Shown one piece after another: positions 9,234 to 18,330 of a DNA stretch of 23,277 nt. The first letter of the stretch is position 1; every line of letters starts with the position of its first letter. The stretch spans positions 1 through 23,277 of the forward strand of contig CANHAW010000001.1 in NCBI GenBank assembly GCA_947458675.1, in the 5' to 3' direction. Below the pieces are notes generated by a model, which ran no database searches, was not told where the DNA came from, and saw nothing but the letters and a program-made list of their open reading frames with translations. This DNA comes from Beijerinckiaceae bacterium. Lineage in GTDB: Bacteria; Pseudomonadota; Alphaproteobacteria; Rhizobiales; Beijerinckiaceae. A program made the translations under genes and the position numbers.

Positions 9234-9257
9234 CGGCGGAAACTGTCGATTCCGCCG
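9234..9257. promoter_or_regulatory. Hairpin between xerD and accA
   Basis: CGGCGGAA (9234-9241) and TTCCGCCG (9250-9257) form a perfect eight-base stem with an eight-base loop in the 95-base gap. No T-run follows on either strand, so it is not a standard terminator. It might be an mRNA processing or attenuation structure ahead of accA. Confidence 0.35.
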
Positions 9258-9281
9258 AGCGAAGTCAAGCGCCGCGGCAAG

Positions 9282-10223
9282 CTAGCCCTTGGACAGGGGA
9301 TGCAGGTCGCGGACCATGGCCCGCGTCCGCTCATCGAGAACATGGGTATAAATCTGTGTTGTCGAGACATCGGCATGGCCGAGCAATTCCTGCACGACAC
9401 GCAAATCAGCCCCATTCTGGAGAAGATGGCTGGCAAAAGCGTGGCGCAGGACATGCGGGCTGACGAGATCGGCCCGCAAGCCGGCAGCGGCGGCGCAGGC
9501 CTTGAGTTCGCGGGCAAAGACCTGGCGCGGCAGATGGCCGGTTTCGCTGTCGGCGGCAAACAGCCAGTCCGATTTTGCCAAAGCCGGGCGTAATTCAGCC
9601 AGCAGGGCAAGATAGCGCGCCATGGCGGCGCGAGCCGCCTCCGACAGGGGGACAAGGCGCTCGCGCCCGCCCTTGCCGCGAATGGCCAGCAAGGGTTCGC
9701 GCGTCCGCGCAGCGCTGCGGGGCAGGGACACGAGCTCGGACACGCGAAGTCCCGTGGCATAAAGAATTTCGAGCAGGCAATGAAGACGCGCCGCTGCAAG
9801 ACGCTCGGCGGCGGCGCGCTTTTCATCGTCGATCCCCTCCTGCGCCACCGCGAGCAAGGTCTCAACATCCTTCGGGCTCAGGACTTTAGGTAGCGGACGG
9901 CCGCGCCGCGGGCCTTCGACGACAACCGCCGGATCCTCGCTGCTTTGCCCTTCGGAATAGAGAAAACGATGAAACTGCCGCACGCAGGACAAGCGGCGGG
10001 CCACCGAACTCGACTTGAAACCGCGCCGGTCCAGATCTTCGAGATAGGCGCGAACATCCCCCGTGCCCGCCGCAAGCGGCCCCGACGCCCGGCGCTCGAG
10101 AAATTCGCAATAATCAGTCAAGTCGCGCTCGTAAGCGGCGATCGTATTGGCGGCCGCACCCCGCTCGGCTGCAACCATTTCGAGAAAAAGCTGCGCCTGC
10201 GGATCGGTGAGAAGCGCAATCAT
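9282..10223 (-). CDS. xerD: Site-specific tyrosine recombinase XerD
   Basis: XerD with XerC resolves chromosome dimers at dif. The 313-residue product has the full family layout: a SAM-like N-terminal core-binding domain (about 8-95) and a C-terminal catalytic domain. All catalytic residues are visible: Arg160 (ATGLRVSEL), Lys184 (GKGGRERLVPL), His257-x-x-Arg260 (HVLRHAFASHLL), His283 (LGHADVSTTQ) and the nucleophile Tyr292 (IYTHV). The start at 10223 is chosen because it overlaps by ATGA with the stop of the preceding small gene, giving translational coupling; no strong independent ribosome site is seen. XerD rather than XerC is inferred from the neighbourhood (accA, aroK-type gene), which I recall as typical of Rhizobiales xerD. 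Confidence 0.88.
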   Translation of the reverse strand: MIALLTDPQAQLFLEMVAAERGAAANTIAAYERDLTDYCEFLERRASGPLAAGTGDVRAYLEDLDRRGFKSSSVARRLSCVRQFHRFLYSEGQSSEDPAVVVEGPRRGRPLPKVLSPKDVETLLAVAQEGIDDEKRAAAERLAAARLHCLLEILYATGLRVSELVSLPRSAARTREPLLAIRGKGGRERLVPLSEAARAAMARYLALLAELRPALAKSDWLFAADSETGHLPRQVFARELKACAAAAGLRADLVSPHVLRHAFASHLLQNGADLRVVQELLGHADVSTTQIYTHVLDERTRAMVRDLHPLSKG

Positions 10224-10363
10224 GGCTTCAGCTTCGCTGGGGGAAGCATCTGGGTCATTTCTCGCGGTTGCGGCTCGACGAAACTGACCAGCGCCAGCAT
10301 TCCGGCAAAGACCAGACCGGCAAAAACAGCGACAATCGTCAAAAACTTGATCAGGCTGGGCAC
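10220..10363 (-). CDS. Small single-pass membrane protein, GTG start, overlapping xerD
   Basis: This 47-residue frame starts at GTG 10363 with GGAGAAG seven bases upstream or closer. It encodes M/V-PSLIKFLTIVAVFAGLV..., a single hydrophobic helix (about residues 4-28), followed by FVEPQPREMTQMLPPAKLKP. Its TGA stop overlaps the xerD ATG (TCAT at 10220-10223 read as ATGA), which argues strongly that it is translated. From memory, a short protein with a similar hydrophobic N terminus and EP-PREM tail sits before xerD in other Rhizobiales genomes, sometimes misnamed. No function is known to me. It is divergent from aroKB. Confidence 0.75.
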   Translation of the reverse strand: MPSLIKFLTIVAVFAGLVFAGMLALVSFVEPQPREMTQMLPPAKLKP

Positions 10364-10516
10364 GCTCTTCTCCGAAAGCCGAGGCCGGCCAGGATAATCT
10401 TATTTTCATTCCACCGGGCCAGCCAAATCAACCCACGCCGAAAGACTGAAGGCCTCCCGGCTGCCAAGCTGACACAGGGAGCTTAAATCCCCGTTCACGT
10501 CATGCTAGGGAGGTGC

Positions 10517-12286
10517 ATGACTTTCTCTGCTTCCATTCAGCCCAACGATGTTCCTGCCCCGCAGAGGCGCGATGCCAGGGCCGCAAGCCTGGTGCGACGC
10601 CTCGGTGGCCGCTCGATTGTGCTTGTCGGCATTATGGGTTCGGGCAAGACGTCGGTGGGGCGTCGGCTCGCCGCCCGCCTCGGGCTCGATTTTGTCGATG
10701 CCGATGCAGCCATCGAAACGGCTGCACGCATGACCATTGCCGAGATTTTCCAGCGTCACGGCGAAGATTTTTTCCGCGATCGCGAGCACCATGTCATTTC
10801 GCGCCTGATCGCCGAAGGGCAGAAAGTTCTGGCGACGGGGGGCGGCGCCTTCATGCGCGAGGATACACGCGCCAGAATCAAAGAAGACAGCGTGTCGATC
10901 TGGCTCAAGGCCGATCATGATGTGCTGATGCGCCGGGTCCGCAAGAGATCGAACCGGCCTTTGCTGCATACAGAAAATCCGGAAGCCACGATGCAGCGCC
11001 TCATCGGCGAGCGTTATCCCATCTACGGTCTTGCCGATTATACAATCATGTCGGGCGATGGCCCACACGATGGCGTTGTCGAAAATATTCTTGTCACGCT
11101 TGAGCGCGCGCTGCCGGAAGATCCCGGCCCGACGCATGATGCGCATACAGAGAAATCCGAAATGAGCCTGCCGCCGCCGATCACGCGCGTTCCAGTCGAA
11201 TTGGGCGAGCGACGCTATGACATTCTCATCGGCTCCCATCTTATTGAGGAAGCCGGCGCACATATTGCGCGCCTCTTCCCCGGCGCGTCCTGCGCCATTG
11301 TCACTGACCGCAATATTGCCGAGCGGCACCTGCCCTCCATGGAGGCCAGTCTCGATATGGCGGGCATTCGCCACACGCGCTGTATTGTGGAGCCGGGGGA
11401 AAGCTCGAAATCCTACGAGACTTTCGCGCAGGTCTGCGATTCGATCATTGAAGCGCGCATGGAGCGGCGCGATCTCGTCGTGGCCCTTGGCGGTGGTGTG
11501 ATTGGGGATCTGGCCGGATTTGCCGCTGCCAGCGTGCGGCGCGGCATGCGCTTCGTGCAAGTGCCGACAACGCTTCTGTCACAGGTGGATTCTTCTGTCG
11601 GCGGCAAGACCGGCATCAATTCGCGACATGGCAAAAATCTTGTTGGCGCCTTTCATCAGCCCTCGCTCGTTCTGGCGGATACGGGCGCGCTTGCAACCCT
11701 GCCCGAACGCGAATTCCGCGCCGGCTATGCTGAAATTGCGAAATATGGCCTCATCGACAATGCCGCCTTCTTTGTCTGGCTTGAAAAGAACTGGCGCAGC
11801 GTTTTCGGCGCGGGCCCTGAACTGACACATGCCATTGCCACGAGCTGCGCCTCCAAAGCCGCTGTTGTCATCCGCGACGAGACTGAGCAAGGCGACCGCG
11901 CCCTGCTCAATCTTGGCCATACATTCGGCCATGCGCTCGAATCCCTCACCCGATACGATAGCGCGCGTCTCGTGCATGGAGAGGCTGTGGCAATCGGAAT
12001 TGCTTGCGCATTCCGCTTTTCAGCAGGCTTGCAGCTTTGTTCGCATGAAGAGGCAGACCGTGTCGTGGCCCATCTGGCCAATGTCGGCCTGCCGACGCGC
12101 ATACAGGCCATTCCAGGCTGGAGCGCCGATGCGCGCACCATTCTCTCAGCCATGTATCAGGACAAGAAGGTCGAGCGCGGTGCGCTGACCTTTATTCTTG
12201 CGCGCGGGATCGGCAAAAGCTTTATCGCCAAAAATATTCCCAGCGAAGACGTGCTTGCTTTTCTGGAAGACGAATTGGCCGATTAA
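10517..12286 (+). CDS. aroKB: Fused shikimate kinase / 3-dehydroquinate synthase
   Basis: One uninterrupted frame of 589 residues joins two shikimate-pathway enzymes. Residues about 25-200 are shikimate kinase, with the P-loop GIMGSGKT (38-45), ATGGGA (106-111) and the RPLL arginine near 147. A linker rich in Pro, Asp, Glu and His follows (about 200-215). From Met216 the rest is 3-dehydroquinate synthase, with [33 protein letters not shown] and the metal-ligand segments [20 protein letters not shown] and HGEAVAIG. AroB makes 3-dehydroquinate from DAHP and AroK phosphorylates shikimate, so the two steps are not consecutive. AGGGAGG precedes ATG 10517 with a short gap; ATG 10502 is an alternative without a ribosome site. 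Both domains look complete. Confidence 0.93.
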   Translation: MTFSASIQPNDVPAPQRRDARAASLVRRLGGRSIVLVGIMGSGKTSVGRRLAARLGLDFVDADAAIETAARMTIAEIFQRHGEDFFRDREHHVISRLIAEGQKVLATGGGAFMREDTRARIKEDSVSIWLKADHDVLMRRVRKRSNRPLLHTENPEATMQRLIGERYPIYGLADYTIMSGDGPHDGVVENILVTLERALPEDPGPTHDAHTEKSEMSLPPPITRVPVELGERRYDILIGSHLIEEAGAHIARLFPGASCAIVTDRNIAERHLPSMEASLDMAGIRHTRCIVEPGESSKSYETFAQVCDSIIEARMERRDLVVALGGGVIGDLAGFAAASVRRGMRFVQVPTTLLSQVDSSVGGKTGINSRHGKNLVGAFHQPSLVLADTGALATLPEREFRAGYAEIAKYGLIDNAAFFVWLEKNWRSVFGAGPELTHAIATSCASKAAVVIRDETEQGDRALLNLGHTFGHALESLTRYDSARLVHGEAVAIGIACAFRFSAGLQLCSHEEADRVVAHLANVGLPTRIQAIPGWSADARTILSAMYQDKKVERGALTFILARGIGKSFIAKNIPSEDVLAFLEDELAD

Positions 12287-14082
12287 TCGCGCGCCTTGCT
12301 GTCGGCCTCATCTTCGGACGTGTCGGGAACGGGCTGAGCCATGAATTGCGCCCGCGCCAAAATAGCGAAGCGTCCGTTTTGCGCGACAAGATCGTCGAAC
12401 GTGCCGCTTTCCACCACTTTGCCCTGATCGAAGACAAGGATGCGCGTCGCATTGCGCACTGTCGCAAGCCTGTGAGCAATGACAAAGGTCGTGCGTCCAG
12501 CTGTTGCCGCATCAAGCGCCTTCTGCAGCTGGCGTTCGGTGGCGGCGTCGAGCGCGCTGGTGGCTTCATCGAAAATCATGATCGGCGGATCTTTCAGAAG
12601 CGCGCGCGCAATCGAGATGCGCTGGCGCTCGCCGCCCGACAGCGAGCGACCGCGCTCGCCCACCATCGTCGCCATTCCGTCACTCTGGCGCGAGACAAAT
12701 TCTGTTGCCTGAGCACGCTCGAGCGCAAGGCGCACATCTTCATCGCTCGCATCGGGCTTGCCGACGCGCAGGTTTTCCTCGATCGAGCGTGCAAACAGCA
12801 TCGGCTCCTGAAAGACGACGCCGATATTGCGGCGGAGCGACACAAGCGACATGTCACGAATGTCGATTCCATCGATCTTGACGGCGCCATGTAGCGGGTC
12901 GAAGACACGGTGGAGCAGGCTCAAAGTTGTCGACTTGCCAGATCCGGTTGCACCCACGAGAGCGACCGTCTCGCCGGGCTCGACAACAAAAGAGACATCT
13001 GACACGGCAGTGCGGCGACCATCATAAGTGAATGTCACATTTTCAAAGGAGACGCGGCCCTGCAAGCGGCCGACATCTCTCGCGCTTTCCCTGTCATGCA
13101 CAACTGCCTTGGTGTCGAGGACGTCAAAAAACTCCTGCAGCTTCGGCGTGAGCATAAAGGTCCAATTGACGAAGCCGACAATCTGCTCGAGCCGCCCGAT
13201 CAGCATTGTGGCGAAGCTCATGAATGTGACGATTTCGCCGATTGTCGCCAGGCCTTGCAGATGCAGCCATGTTCCAAGCAGGAAAATGGCGACAAGCGTC
13301 AAAGTCGCAGAGGCGCGTGTCGCCACAGCAGCAACGGCCCACCACGACAAGACGGGCATTTGCGCCGCCAGAACATCATTGATGATGCCGCGCATCGCGC
13401 GGGTTTCTGACTCGACGCGGGTGAAACTCTGAATCACGGGCACATTGCCCAGCGCATCGGAGGCGCGCTCTGCCAGATCCGTATTGAAACGCTCGACACG
13501 GCTTTGCAAATCTTCCGTTCGCCGCAAGACGATCGTGGTCAGAATGCCAAAAAAGAAAACAAGAAGGATCAGCAGACCTGCCAGGCGCCAATTCACAAAA
13601 AGCGACAGCGGCAGCATGATGAAAAGCGCGATAAAGGAGGCGCAATTCTCACGAAAGAAAGACAGCCAGATGGAGGCCATGCCGGCCGAACCATCGAGCA
13701 TGGTTTTCAGCAAGCGGCCCGAATGACTGGAAGTATGAAAACTCAACGGCAGATGAAGCACATGTTCAAAATAGGCGCCGGTGACAGCAAGCCGCTGCCT
13801 GTGCGAAAGCCGGTCCGAATGCAGCGCGACCAGCACAGATGCGCCAATGTTGAACAGGCCGAAAGAAACCCAGGCTGCAATCAGCGGAAACAATTCTTCC
13901 CAGCGAACGGATGCTGCTTCTTTTTGCGCGCCGGCAAGCTTGTCGATGATGCGGCCGAAGAGAACCGGCTCCGCAAATTGTGCCGCGGCAAGGGCGAGAT
14001 TGGCGAGAACGAGCACGACCGCCAGCCGGTATTCGGATCCGAGCTCCTTCAGAACACGGATGTAAATCCGCAAAAAATTCAT
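12283..14082 (-). CDS. ndvA: ABC exporter, cyclic beta-1,2-glucan transporter type (NdvA/ChvA-like)
   Basis: A 599-residue half-transporter: a six-helix membrane domain (about 20-310) is fused to an ATPase domain. The ATPase has Walker [10 protein letters not shown] (377-385), signature LSGGERQ (481-487) and Walker B IMIFDEAT (501-508). NdvA/ChvA proteins export cyclic beta-1,2-glucan to the periplasm, where it serves osmotic adaptation and host interaction. Assignment to that subfamily rests on segments such as [20 protein letters not shown]...PVLSWWAVA and [13 protein letters not shown], which resemble NdvA as I remember it. A lipid A or drug exporter is the alternative, and no glucan synthase (ndvB) is in the window. 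AAGG precedes the ATG closely. Its stop codon overlaps that of aroKB on the other strand. Confidence 0.82.
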   Translation of the reverse strand: MNFLRIYIRVLKELGSEYRLAVVLVLANLALAAAQFAEPVLFGRIIDKLAGAQKEAASVRWEELFPLIAAWVSFGLFNIGASVLVALHSDRLSHRQRLAVTGAYFEHVLHLPLSFHTSSHSGRLLKTMLDGSAGMASIWLSFFRENCASFIALFIMLPLSLFVNWRLAGLLILLVFFFGILTTIVLRRTEDLQSRVERFNTDLAERASDALGNVPVIQSFTRVESETRAMRGIINDVLAAQMPVLSWWAVAAVATRASATLTLVAIFLLGTWLHLQGLATIGEIVTFMSFATMLIGRLEQIVGFVNWTFMLTPKLQEFFDVLDTKAVVHDRESARDVGRLQGRVSFENVTFTYDGRRTAVSDVSFVVEPGETVALVGATGSGKSTTLSLLHRVFDPLHGAVKIDGIDIRDMSLVSLRRNIGVVFQEPMLFARSIEENLRVGKPDASDEDVRLALERAQATEFVSRQSDGMATMVGERGRSLSGGERQRISIARALLKDPPIMIFDEATSALDAATERQLQKALDAATAGRTTFVIAHRLATVRNATRILVFDQGKVVESGTFDDLVAQNGRFAILARAQFMAQPVPDTSEDEADSKARD

Positions 14083-14299
14083 GACCTTCGCACCCGATCC
14101 GCACCCCCGGAGAACTTACTGCGTTCCCATCCGTTCAGGGCCATATAATCGAGGTTCAAGCCATTGGCCATGGCAAGAGACGCTCAGACCCCTCCCCATA
14201 ATCATATTGCAGTTGCGAAAAAGGCTTGGTTTCGCCTCTCCGGAGATTTAACGTCAGAAAGGTTCAACTTCCGATCCTTTCCAGGAGCCCTGCCAGATC

Positions 14300-15001
14300 A
14301 TGAGCAAGGTCTATTCTGACGCACGCACCGCCCTTGCGGGCCTCCTCCGAGATGGCATGACGATCATGTCGGGCGGCTTTGGCCTTTGTGGCATACCTGA
14401 GACATTGATCGGCGCCATTCGCGATTCAGGCGTGAAAAACCTGACGGTCATCTCGAATAATGCCGGGGTGGACGGAATCGGGCTCGGCATACTCCTGGAA
14501 ACGCGCCAGATCCGCAAAATGGTCTCGTCCTATGTTGGCGAGAACAAGCTTTTCGCCCAGCAATTTCTCGGTGGCGAACTTGAGCTTGAATTCAATCCGC
14601 AGGGCACGCTGGCAGAACGGATCCGGGCTGGCGGGGCAGGCATTCCTGCCTTTTTCACCAAAACCGGCGTGGGCACGATCATTGCCGAGGGCAAGGATAT
14701 ACGTGAGTTCGACGGGGAAAATTATGTGATGGAGCGCGGCCTTGTCGCCGATCTGGCCATCGTCCACGCCTGGAAGGGCGACTCTGAGGGCAATCTCGTC
14801 TATCGGAAAACCGCCCGCAATTTCAATCCGATGATGGCAACAGCCGGCAAGGTCACCGTGGCTCAGGTGGAGCATCTGGTCGAAGCTGGCCAGATCGATC
14901 CCGACCATATTGTGACGCCGGGCATTTTCGTCCAGCGGATCGTCCATGTGCCCGATGCGGAAAAACGCATCGAGCAACGCACGACCCGCAAACGCGCCTG
15001 A
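14300..15001 (+). CDS. scoA: 3-oxoacid CoA-transferase subunit A
   Basis: The 233-residue product is the alpha subunit of a family I CoA-transferase (succinyl-CoA:acetoacetate type). The glycine-rich motif [11 protein letters not shown] (24-34), [15 protein letters not shown] and [19 protein letters not shown] are typical. With ScoB it transfers CoA between an acyl-CoA donor such as succinyl-CoA and a 3-oxoacid such as acetoacetate, usually for ketone-body or polyhydroxybutyrate breakdown. AGGAG lies 12 bases before the ATG, a rather long spacing. scoB starts 22 bases after this gene stops, and both should form a heteromer. The true acid substrate cannot be read from sequence. Confidence 0.93.
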   Translation: MSKVYSDARTALAGLLRDGMTIMSGGFGLCGIPETLIGAIRDSGVKNLTVISNNAGVDGIGLGILLETRQIRKMVSSYVGENKLFAQQFLGGELELEFNPQGTLAERIRAGGAGIPAFFTKTGVGTIIAEGKDIREFDGENYVMERGLVADLAIVHAWKGDSEGNLVYRKTARNFNPMMATAGKVTVAQVEHLVEAGQIDPDHIVTPGIFVQRIVHVPDAEKRIEQRTTRKRA

Positions 15002-15023
15002 CCCCTTCAAGGAGAGAGCTGAA

Positions 15024-15674
15024 ATGGCCTGGACCCGCGATGAAATGGCCGCGCGTGCCGCGCAGGAATTGCGCGACGGATTTTACGTCAATCTCGGCAT
15101 CGGCATCCCGACGCTGGTGTCGAACTACATTCCAAACGGCATGAAAGTGCAGCTGCAGAGCGAGAATGGAATGCTCGGAATGGGCCCTTTTCCCTATGAG
15201 GGAGAGGAGGATGCCGATCTGATCAATGCCGGCAAGCAGACCATTACGGAATTGCCGACAACCAGTTTTTTCTCCTCGGCCGATTCTTTTGCCATGATCC
15301 GGGGCGGCCATATCGACCTGTCCATCCTTGGCGCCATGCAAGTCGCTGAAAACGGCGATCTCGCCAATTGGATGATTCCGGGCAAGATGGTGAAGGGCAT
15401 GGGCGGCGCCATGGACCTTGTGGCAGGGGTCAAGAAAGTCGTTGTCGTGATGGAGCATGTGGCCAAAGACGGGCCCAAGCTCCTGAAAAAATGCACGCTT
15501 CCCTTGACGGGATCCGGAGTTGTCGATCTTGTCATCACCGATCTCGCCGTTTTTTCGATCGATAAGGGCGGGAAAACGGGGATGACGCTGATCGAATTGG
15601 CGCCAGGCGTCACGATCGATGAAATAAAATCCAAAACGGAAGCAAATTTTAAAATCGCAAAAAATCTCGGTTGA
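15024..15674 (+). CDS. scoB: 3-oxoacid CoA-transferase subunit B
   Basis: The 216-residue beta subunit carries the active-site glutamate in [10 protein letters not shown] (Glu47), which forms the covalent glutamyl-CoA intermediate. [51 protein letters not shown] and [10 protein letters not shown] are family signatures. The frame is open upstream into scoA, but ATG 15024 is chosen because AGGAGAG lies seven bases before it and the protein starts as homologues do. The gene is translated from the same mRNA as scoA and ends at a strong terminator, so scoAB is a two-gene unit. Confidence 0.95.
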   Translation: MAWTRDEMAARAAQELRDGFYVNLGIGIPTLVSNYIPNGMKVQLQSENGMLGMGPFPYEGEEDADLINAGKQTITELPTTSFFSSADSFAMIRGGHIDLSILGAMQVAENGDLANWMIPGKMVKGMGGAMDLVAGVKKVVVVMEHVAKDGPKLLKKCTLPLTGSGVVDLVITDLAVFSIDKGGKTGMTLIELAPGVTIDEIKSKTEANFKIAKNLG

Positions 15675-15692
15675 AATTCAAATGAAAAATAA

Positions 15693-15717
15693 AAACCGCC
15701 CCAGAGGCGGTTTTTTT
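15693..15717 (+). terminator. Rho-independent terminator of scoAB
   Basis: AAACCGCC (15693-15700) pairs with GGCGGTTT (15706-15713) around a five-base loop. A run of seven T residues (15711-15717) follows. It lies 18 bases past the scoB stop codon. Confidence 0.93.
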
Positions 15718-16186
15718 GCACTAAAAAAACGACATCCTGAATTTTTAGCGCTATTTATGCTGCGCGGTAAGTATATGAAAAATAATGATTATCTATTTTT
15801 CATCGGAATTACGAAAATTGATTGAAGAATTTCTCTGGGATTTTTCCGCAACGAGCTCTCTCGTGAAAAATGCCGGCCATATCCCGAATCGTGCGACCAG
15901 ACCAAAAAAACGTCTCAATTTTGGCCTCCTACGACTTTCGTTCCACACCAGCTTATGATTATATCAAGACAAATAGAAGGGAGAGGGCGTCAGCCAATCT
16001 TCCCATATGGAGGGAGTGGAACGGAAGGCGTCTTACGGCGACCTTCTTGCAGTTTTTCTGCGTCCTGACCGGTAAAAGCCGGCGGGGTTTCCTGGTCCCC
16101 CTCGATCCATGACTTTTGCGCGCGGAAACAGTGTCCGCGTCGGGCCTCGGCCCGAAAAAATAATGTGAATTCGAGAGGTTACCAAG
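15718..16186 (+). promoter_or_regulatory. Long AT-rich gene-free leader upstream of the tripartite transporter permease
   Basis: No convincing gene lies here. The first 250 bases are strikingly AT-rich compared with the rest of the window and probably hold the promoter, although I see no pair of boxes good enough to name; TTATGATTATAT at 15953-15964 is the best -10-like patch. The second half is GC-rich and carries possible mRNA hairpins. TCGGGC/GCCCGA (16140-16145 with 16150-16155) has a CTCG tetraloop, and CCGG/CCGG and GGGG/CCCC pairings lie near 16070-16100. The hairpin at 16140 ends about 20 bases before the AGAGG ribosome site (16174-16178). Confidence 0.5.
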
Positions 16187-18265
16187 ATGGACGTCTCAAT
16201 GCTGGACGCCGCCGGAAAGGCGTTCGTTATGCTCATGGACCCGTTCAGGATGTCTTTGCTTTTCCTGGGCGTGATCATGGGGCTTGTGCTCGGCATTCTG
16301 CCGGGTATCGGCGGCTTGGCCGGCACGGCGCTGCTGCTGCCTTTTACTTTCAACATGGACCCTTATGCGGCCATGGCGCTCCTCCTCGGCTTGGGGGCGA
16401 CCACCGCAACAGGTGACCCCATCCCCGCCATTCTGTTTGGCGTTCCAGGTGGTGCCGGTTCAGCGGCAACCGTTCTGGACGGCCTGCCCATGGCAAAACG
16501 CGGCGAAGCCTCGCGCGCTCTGAGTGCCGCTTACATGTCGTCCATGATGGGCGGCATTTTCGGCGCAGCCCTGATGGCTCTGCTGCTGCCGGTCCTAAGA
16601 CCGATCATGCTATATATAGGATCACCAGAACTATTGGCATTCGCCGTCTTAGGCATATCGATGGTGGCCGTGCTTTCGGGCAGCGCGCCACTTCGCGGTC
16701 TGGCGGCGGGCTGCATCGGTCTGATGATCTCGATGGTCGGCTCGGACCCCCAGACGGGTACGCTGCGCTGGACCCTCGACAGCCTCTACCTGTGGGAAGG
16801 CGCTCCGCTCGTTCCGATCGTGCTCGGCCTCTTCGCCTTGCCGGAACTGGCCGATCTCGCCATTTCCCGCACCGCGATCGCCCCCGGCTCGAAGCAGCTC
16901 GCAACGTCCACCTCCGGCATGGTCCAGGGTGCGAAGGACTGCTTCAAGCACTGGTGGCTGGTGTTGCGCTGCTCCTGGCTCGGCGCCACGCTCGGCGCGG
17001 TTCCCGGCATTTCGGGCGCCATCGTCGACTGGCTGGCCTATGGCCACGCGCTCAAGACCGAAAAGGGCGCTGCCCAGACCTTCGGCAAGGGCGACGTGCG
17101 CGGCGTTATCGCTTCCGAAAGCGCGAACAATTCGCGTGAAGGCGGCGCTCTCGTCCCGACAGTGGCTTTCGGCGTGCCCGGCTCTGCCGGCATGGCGATC
17201 CTGCTCGGCGCCTTCCTGATCCACGGCCTGGTCCCCGGACCGGACATGCTCTCCAAGAATCTGAGCGTGACCTATTCGATGGTCTGGTCGGTTGCTCTCG
17301 CCAACATCCTTGGCGCGGGTCTCTGCTATCTCTTCAGTGCGCAATTCGCGAAGCTCGCGACCTTGCGTTACACGCTCATCCTTCCGGCGACGCTGTCGAT
17401 CATCTACATCGGCGCCTTCCAGGGTTCGCGTAACTGGGGCGATCTTTACACCCTGCTCGCCTTCGGCTTGCTGGGCTGGGCAATGAAGATGCTCAAGTGG
17501 CCGCGTCCGCCGCTGCTGCTGGGCTGCGTTCTCGGTGAAATCGTCGAGCGCTATCTCTTCATCTCGATCCAGCGCTATGGCGTGGAATGGTTCGCCCGTC
17601 CGATCGTGCTGGTCATCTTCGCATTCGCCCTCTTCGGTCTGCTGCGTCCCTTTATGCAGGACGTGAAGATCCATGGCGGTCTGCGTCAGATGATGACCGG
17701 CTTCCAATTGAAACCCAATTGGAAGTGGGACCAGCTGTTCTATGTCTTCCTCTTCGGCGTGCTGGCTTACATGCTGTCCGAAGCTTCGACCTGGAACATG
17801 CATGCCAAGATCGTCCCGATGATCGTCGGCTCGGTTGCGGTAACTGTCTTGATCATCTCCTTGTTCAACTATCTCTTCCGCAAGCCGGAAGATCATAGTG
17901 ACGTCGGGATGACCGGACAGGTGACAGGTGAGATCGAGAAGAAGATCCACATGGATCTCGAGGCGAGCACAGATCACCTCGACAATTGGACGGTCATCCG
18001 TCGTGCAGCCGTGTTCTTCGGTTGGCTCATCGGCTTTATGGCGTCCATGGCAGTGATCGGTCTTATCCCGACGGTGCCGATCTTCGTGATCGCCTTCATG
18101 CGCCTCGAAGAAACGAAGGAGCGTTGGTCTCTGGTCATCCCGCAAGCGGTGATCCTGACGATCTTCGTCTACATCCTCTTCGATCAGCTGCTGACGATCC
18201 CGTGGCCGCCGACAATGCTCGGACAATGGGTGCCAGCGCTGAAGGGCATGATCCCCTCGGTCTGA
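16187..18265 (+). CDS. tctA: Tripartite tricarboxylate transporter permease, TctA-TctB fusion
   Basis: The 692-residue membrane protein is about 190 residues longer than an ordinary TctA. Residues 1 to about 500 are TctA: the repeated pore motifs GILPGIGGLAGTALLLPF (36-53) and GAVPGISGAIVDWLAYGHA (270-288), and ESANNSREGGALVPTVAFGV (311-330). Residues about 513-690 have the TctB (DUF1468) layout of four hydrophobic segments: WDQLFYVFLFGVLAYML, then KIVPMIVGSVAVTVLIISLF, a charged loop, and RAAVFFGWLIGFMASMAVIG. The last segment lies in LVIPQAVILTIFVYILFDQL. Such transporters use a sodium or proton gradient to import carboxylates delivered by a periplasmic Bug protein. AGAGG lies eight bases before the ATG. 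A cluster of rare codons occurs at 16595-16657. The substrate is unknown. Confidence 0.92.
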   Translation: MDVSMLDAAGKAFVMLMDPFRMSLLFLGVIMGLVLGILPGIGGLAGTALLLPFTFNMDPYAAMALLLGLGATTATGDPIPAILFGVPGGAGSAATVLDGLPMAKRGEASRALSAAYMSSMMGGIFGAALMALLLPVLRPIMLYIGSPELLAFAVLGISMVAVLSGSAPLRGLAAGCIGLMISMVGSDPQTGTLRWTLDSLYLWEGAPLVPIVLGLFALPELADLAISRTAIAPGSKQLATSTSGMVQGAKDCFKHWWLVLRCSWLGATLGAVPGISGAIVDWLAYGHALKTEKGAAQTFGKGDVRGVIASESANNSREGGALVPTVAFGVPGSAGMAILLGAFLIHGLVPGPDMLSKNLSVTYSMVWSVALANILGAGLCYLFSAQFAKLATLRYTLILPATLSIIYIGAFQGSRNWGDLYTLLAFGLLGWAMKMLKWPRPPLLLGCVLGEIVERYLFISIQRYGVEWFARPIVLVIFAFALFGLLRPFMQDVKIHGGLRQMMTGFQLKPNWKWDQLFYVFLFGVLAYMLSEASTWNMHAKIVPMIVGSVAVTVLIISLFNYLFRKPEDHSDVGMTGQVTGEIEKKIHMDLEASTDHLDNWTVIRRAAVFFGWLIGFMASMAVIGLIPTVPIFVIAFMRLEETKERWSLVIPQAVILTIFVYILFDQLLTIPWPPTMLGQWVPALKGMIPSV

Positions 18266-18283
18266 CAAGACCTTCGAAACAAG

Positions 18284-18315
18284 AATGGCCGGGCAATTGC
18301 CCGGCCATTTTTTTT
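18284..18315 (+). terminator. Terminator of the fused permease gene
   Basis: AATGGCCGGGC (18284-18294) pairs perfectly with 18299-18309 around AATT, forming a fully palindromic 26-base element. A T-run to 18315 follows on the plus strand. Because it is palindromic and has TTCTTGTTT on the other side, it may also stop the convergent gene ending at 18331. Confidence 0.93.
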
Positions 18316-18330
18316 GCCCTGAAGCCGGCC

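Noticed and set aside
11100..11170. aroKB fusion as a sequencing frameshift artefact
   Set aside because: The frame stays open with normal codon usage through the linker and into an AroB start-like Met in the same frame, so no frame change is needed; an error cannot be fully excluded but is not indicated.
15870..16112. 80-codon frame in the leader of the transporter gene
   Set aside because: No ribosome site, no recognisable motif, mixed composition and atypical codons; more likely non-coding leader.
16140..16155. Hairpin before the permease gene considered as a terminator
   Set aside because: It is followed by A residues, not T residues, on the plus strand, and the T-run on the minus strand is on the wrong side of the stem.
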